Source of the DNA: Terriglobia bacterium
GTDB lineage: Bacteria > Acidobacteriota > Terriglobia > UBA7540
Assembly (NCBI GenBank): GCA_030040455.1
Contig: JASHTR010000092.1
Coordinates: forward strand, 1 to 6,877
Length of the DNA stretch: 6,877 bases
Direction of reading: 5' to 3'
The notes beneath the pieces are model-generated. The model did not search any database and was not told the DNA's origin. It saw only the letters and a list, made by a program, of their open reading frames with translations. Positions within the stretch are counted from its first letter, which is position 1. Every line of letters begins with the position of its first letter. The translations under genes and the position numbers were made by a program. Below are positions 6,257 to 6,877 of the stretch, piece by piece.

Positions 6257-6384
6257 TCCTCTTCCTCACCCGAAGCAGCGCGCAAGGAAGCCTGCGAGCT
6301 CACTCGACAGCGGGTCAGAGCGAAAACAGGCAGAGCGTAGTCTGTCCCAGCCAAAGAAGCGCAGTCAATGGCGACTCGGCACCG

Positions 6385-6877
6385 TCACACTCCGAGCGGA
6401 TTCTCAAGCCAATAAATGGTGAACCCAGAGAGAAGCTTGGGGTAGAAGTCCGTCGATTTCTGTGGCATCACCTGGCCGCCAAAAGCGACGTCGCGAACGG
6501 CTTCAATGGGCGTAGGGTTCATCAGGAAGCAAACTTGCCCATTGCCGGAATCAACTTCTTTTACTGCCTCGCTGAGTCCTCGAACATACCGCAAGTTCTT
6601 CTCTTCTTTCACGGCCTGGGCATCAATGCCGAGCGCGCGCTCAAGGAGCAGCCGGTGCAGGATGACCACGTCCAGGCGGCGCTGCTGCTCGGAAAGGCCG
6701 GGGAGTGCACCAGCGAGGTCAAAATTCTGCTTCAGACTGAGGAGAGCAAGCTTCTCGTTGTTCGCATAAGCTGCAAGCACCGTCCGCTCGCGGCCTTGAG
6801 CGGCGAGTGCTTCTTGAAGAGCTTTTCCGCCATCTTTGCGGACAATGGAGGCTTCCAAATCCTTCCAGTCAAAGATC
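6385..6877 (-). CDS. DUF1015 (COG4198) family protein, C-terminal fragment
   Basis: This is the last 163 or so residues of a DUF1015 family protein; the reading frame continues past the right window edge, beginning IFDWKDLEASIV. Recognisable family wording includes LDVVILHRLLLERALGI, NLRYVRGLSEAV, QVCFLMNPTPIEAVRDVA, and the C-terminal MPQKSTDFYPKLLSGF. The family is widespread in bacteria; its biochemical function is not established to my knowledge, and no membrane segment is visible in this part. The TTG near 6858 is an internal codon rather than the start, because the frame is open upstream. It precedes purU by 164 bases with no clear terminator between them, so partial read-through into purU is possible. 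Confidence 0.85.
   Translation of the reverse strand, partial: IFDWKDLEASIVRKDGGKALQEALAAQGRERTVLAAYANNEKLALLSLKQNFDLAGALPGLSEQQRRLDVVILHRLLLERALGIDAQAVKEEKNLRYVRGLSEAVKEVDSGNGQVCFLMNPTPIEAVRDVAFGGQVMPQKSTDFYPKLLSGFTIYWLENPLGV

Noticed and set aside
6316..6337. Direct repeat CAGAGCG, two copies 15 bases apart in the DUF1015-purU spacer
   Set aside because: Seven bases repeated twice is within chance expectation and there is no supporting promoter context.
5555..6340. Plus-strand open frames opposite purU
   Set aside because: They are antisense shadows of a gene with complete PurU catalytic motifs and show no domain of their own.

Overview
The window is a moderately GC-rich bacterial chromosome segment in which every recognisable gene lies on the minus strand, so transcription runs from high to low coordinates. 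Gene content, the SelB and PurU sequence style and an intergenic inverted repeat of the 'gagcgaagaat...' type suggest an acidobacterium or a similar soil or sediment lineage. This assignment is inference from pattern memory, not a computed result.

In transcription order the layout is: the C-terminal part of a DUF1015 (COG4198) protein (6385-6877, cut by the right edge); purU, formyltetrahydrofolate deformylase (5363-6220); greA, transcript cleavage factor (4715-5185), followed by a good Rho-independent terminator (4652-4687); a stretch of about 395 bp without a convincing gene (4257-4651); a secreted HEAT-repeat protein of unknown role (3252-4256); selB, the selenocysteine-specific elongation factor (1327-3243), 8 bases after the HEAT gene; a short spacer; a family 2 glycosyltransferase of the polyprenyl-phosphate sugar transferase type, broken by a one-base frameshift (373-1145); a spacer with an imperfect inverted repeat of about 78 bp (215-292); and the start of an ArnT/PMT-like membrane glycosyltransferase (1-169, cut by the left edge).

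Three functional groups can be read. purU and greA are housekeeping genes. The HEAT gene and selB look like one transcription unit, and SelB implies that the genome encodes selenoproteins, although selA, selC and any selenoprotein gene lie outside this window. The two glycosyltransferases form a plausible two-step pathway: the GT2 enzyme loads a sugar onto a lipid phosphate, and the ArnT/PMT-like enzyme transfers it at the outer face of the membrane. I found no mobile-element genes, CRISPR array, rRNA or tRNA. No clear new multi-gene system is visible. The most interesting points are the frameshifted GT2 gene, the HEAT-selB pairing, the long structured-looking spacer upstream of that pair, and the intergenic inverted repeat.
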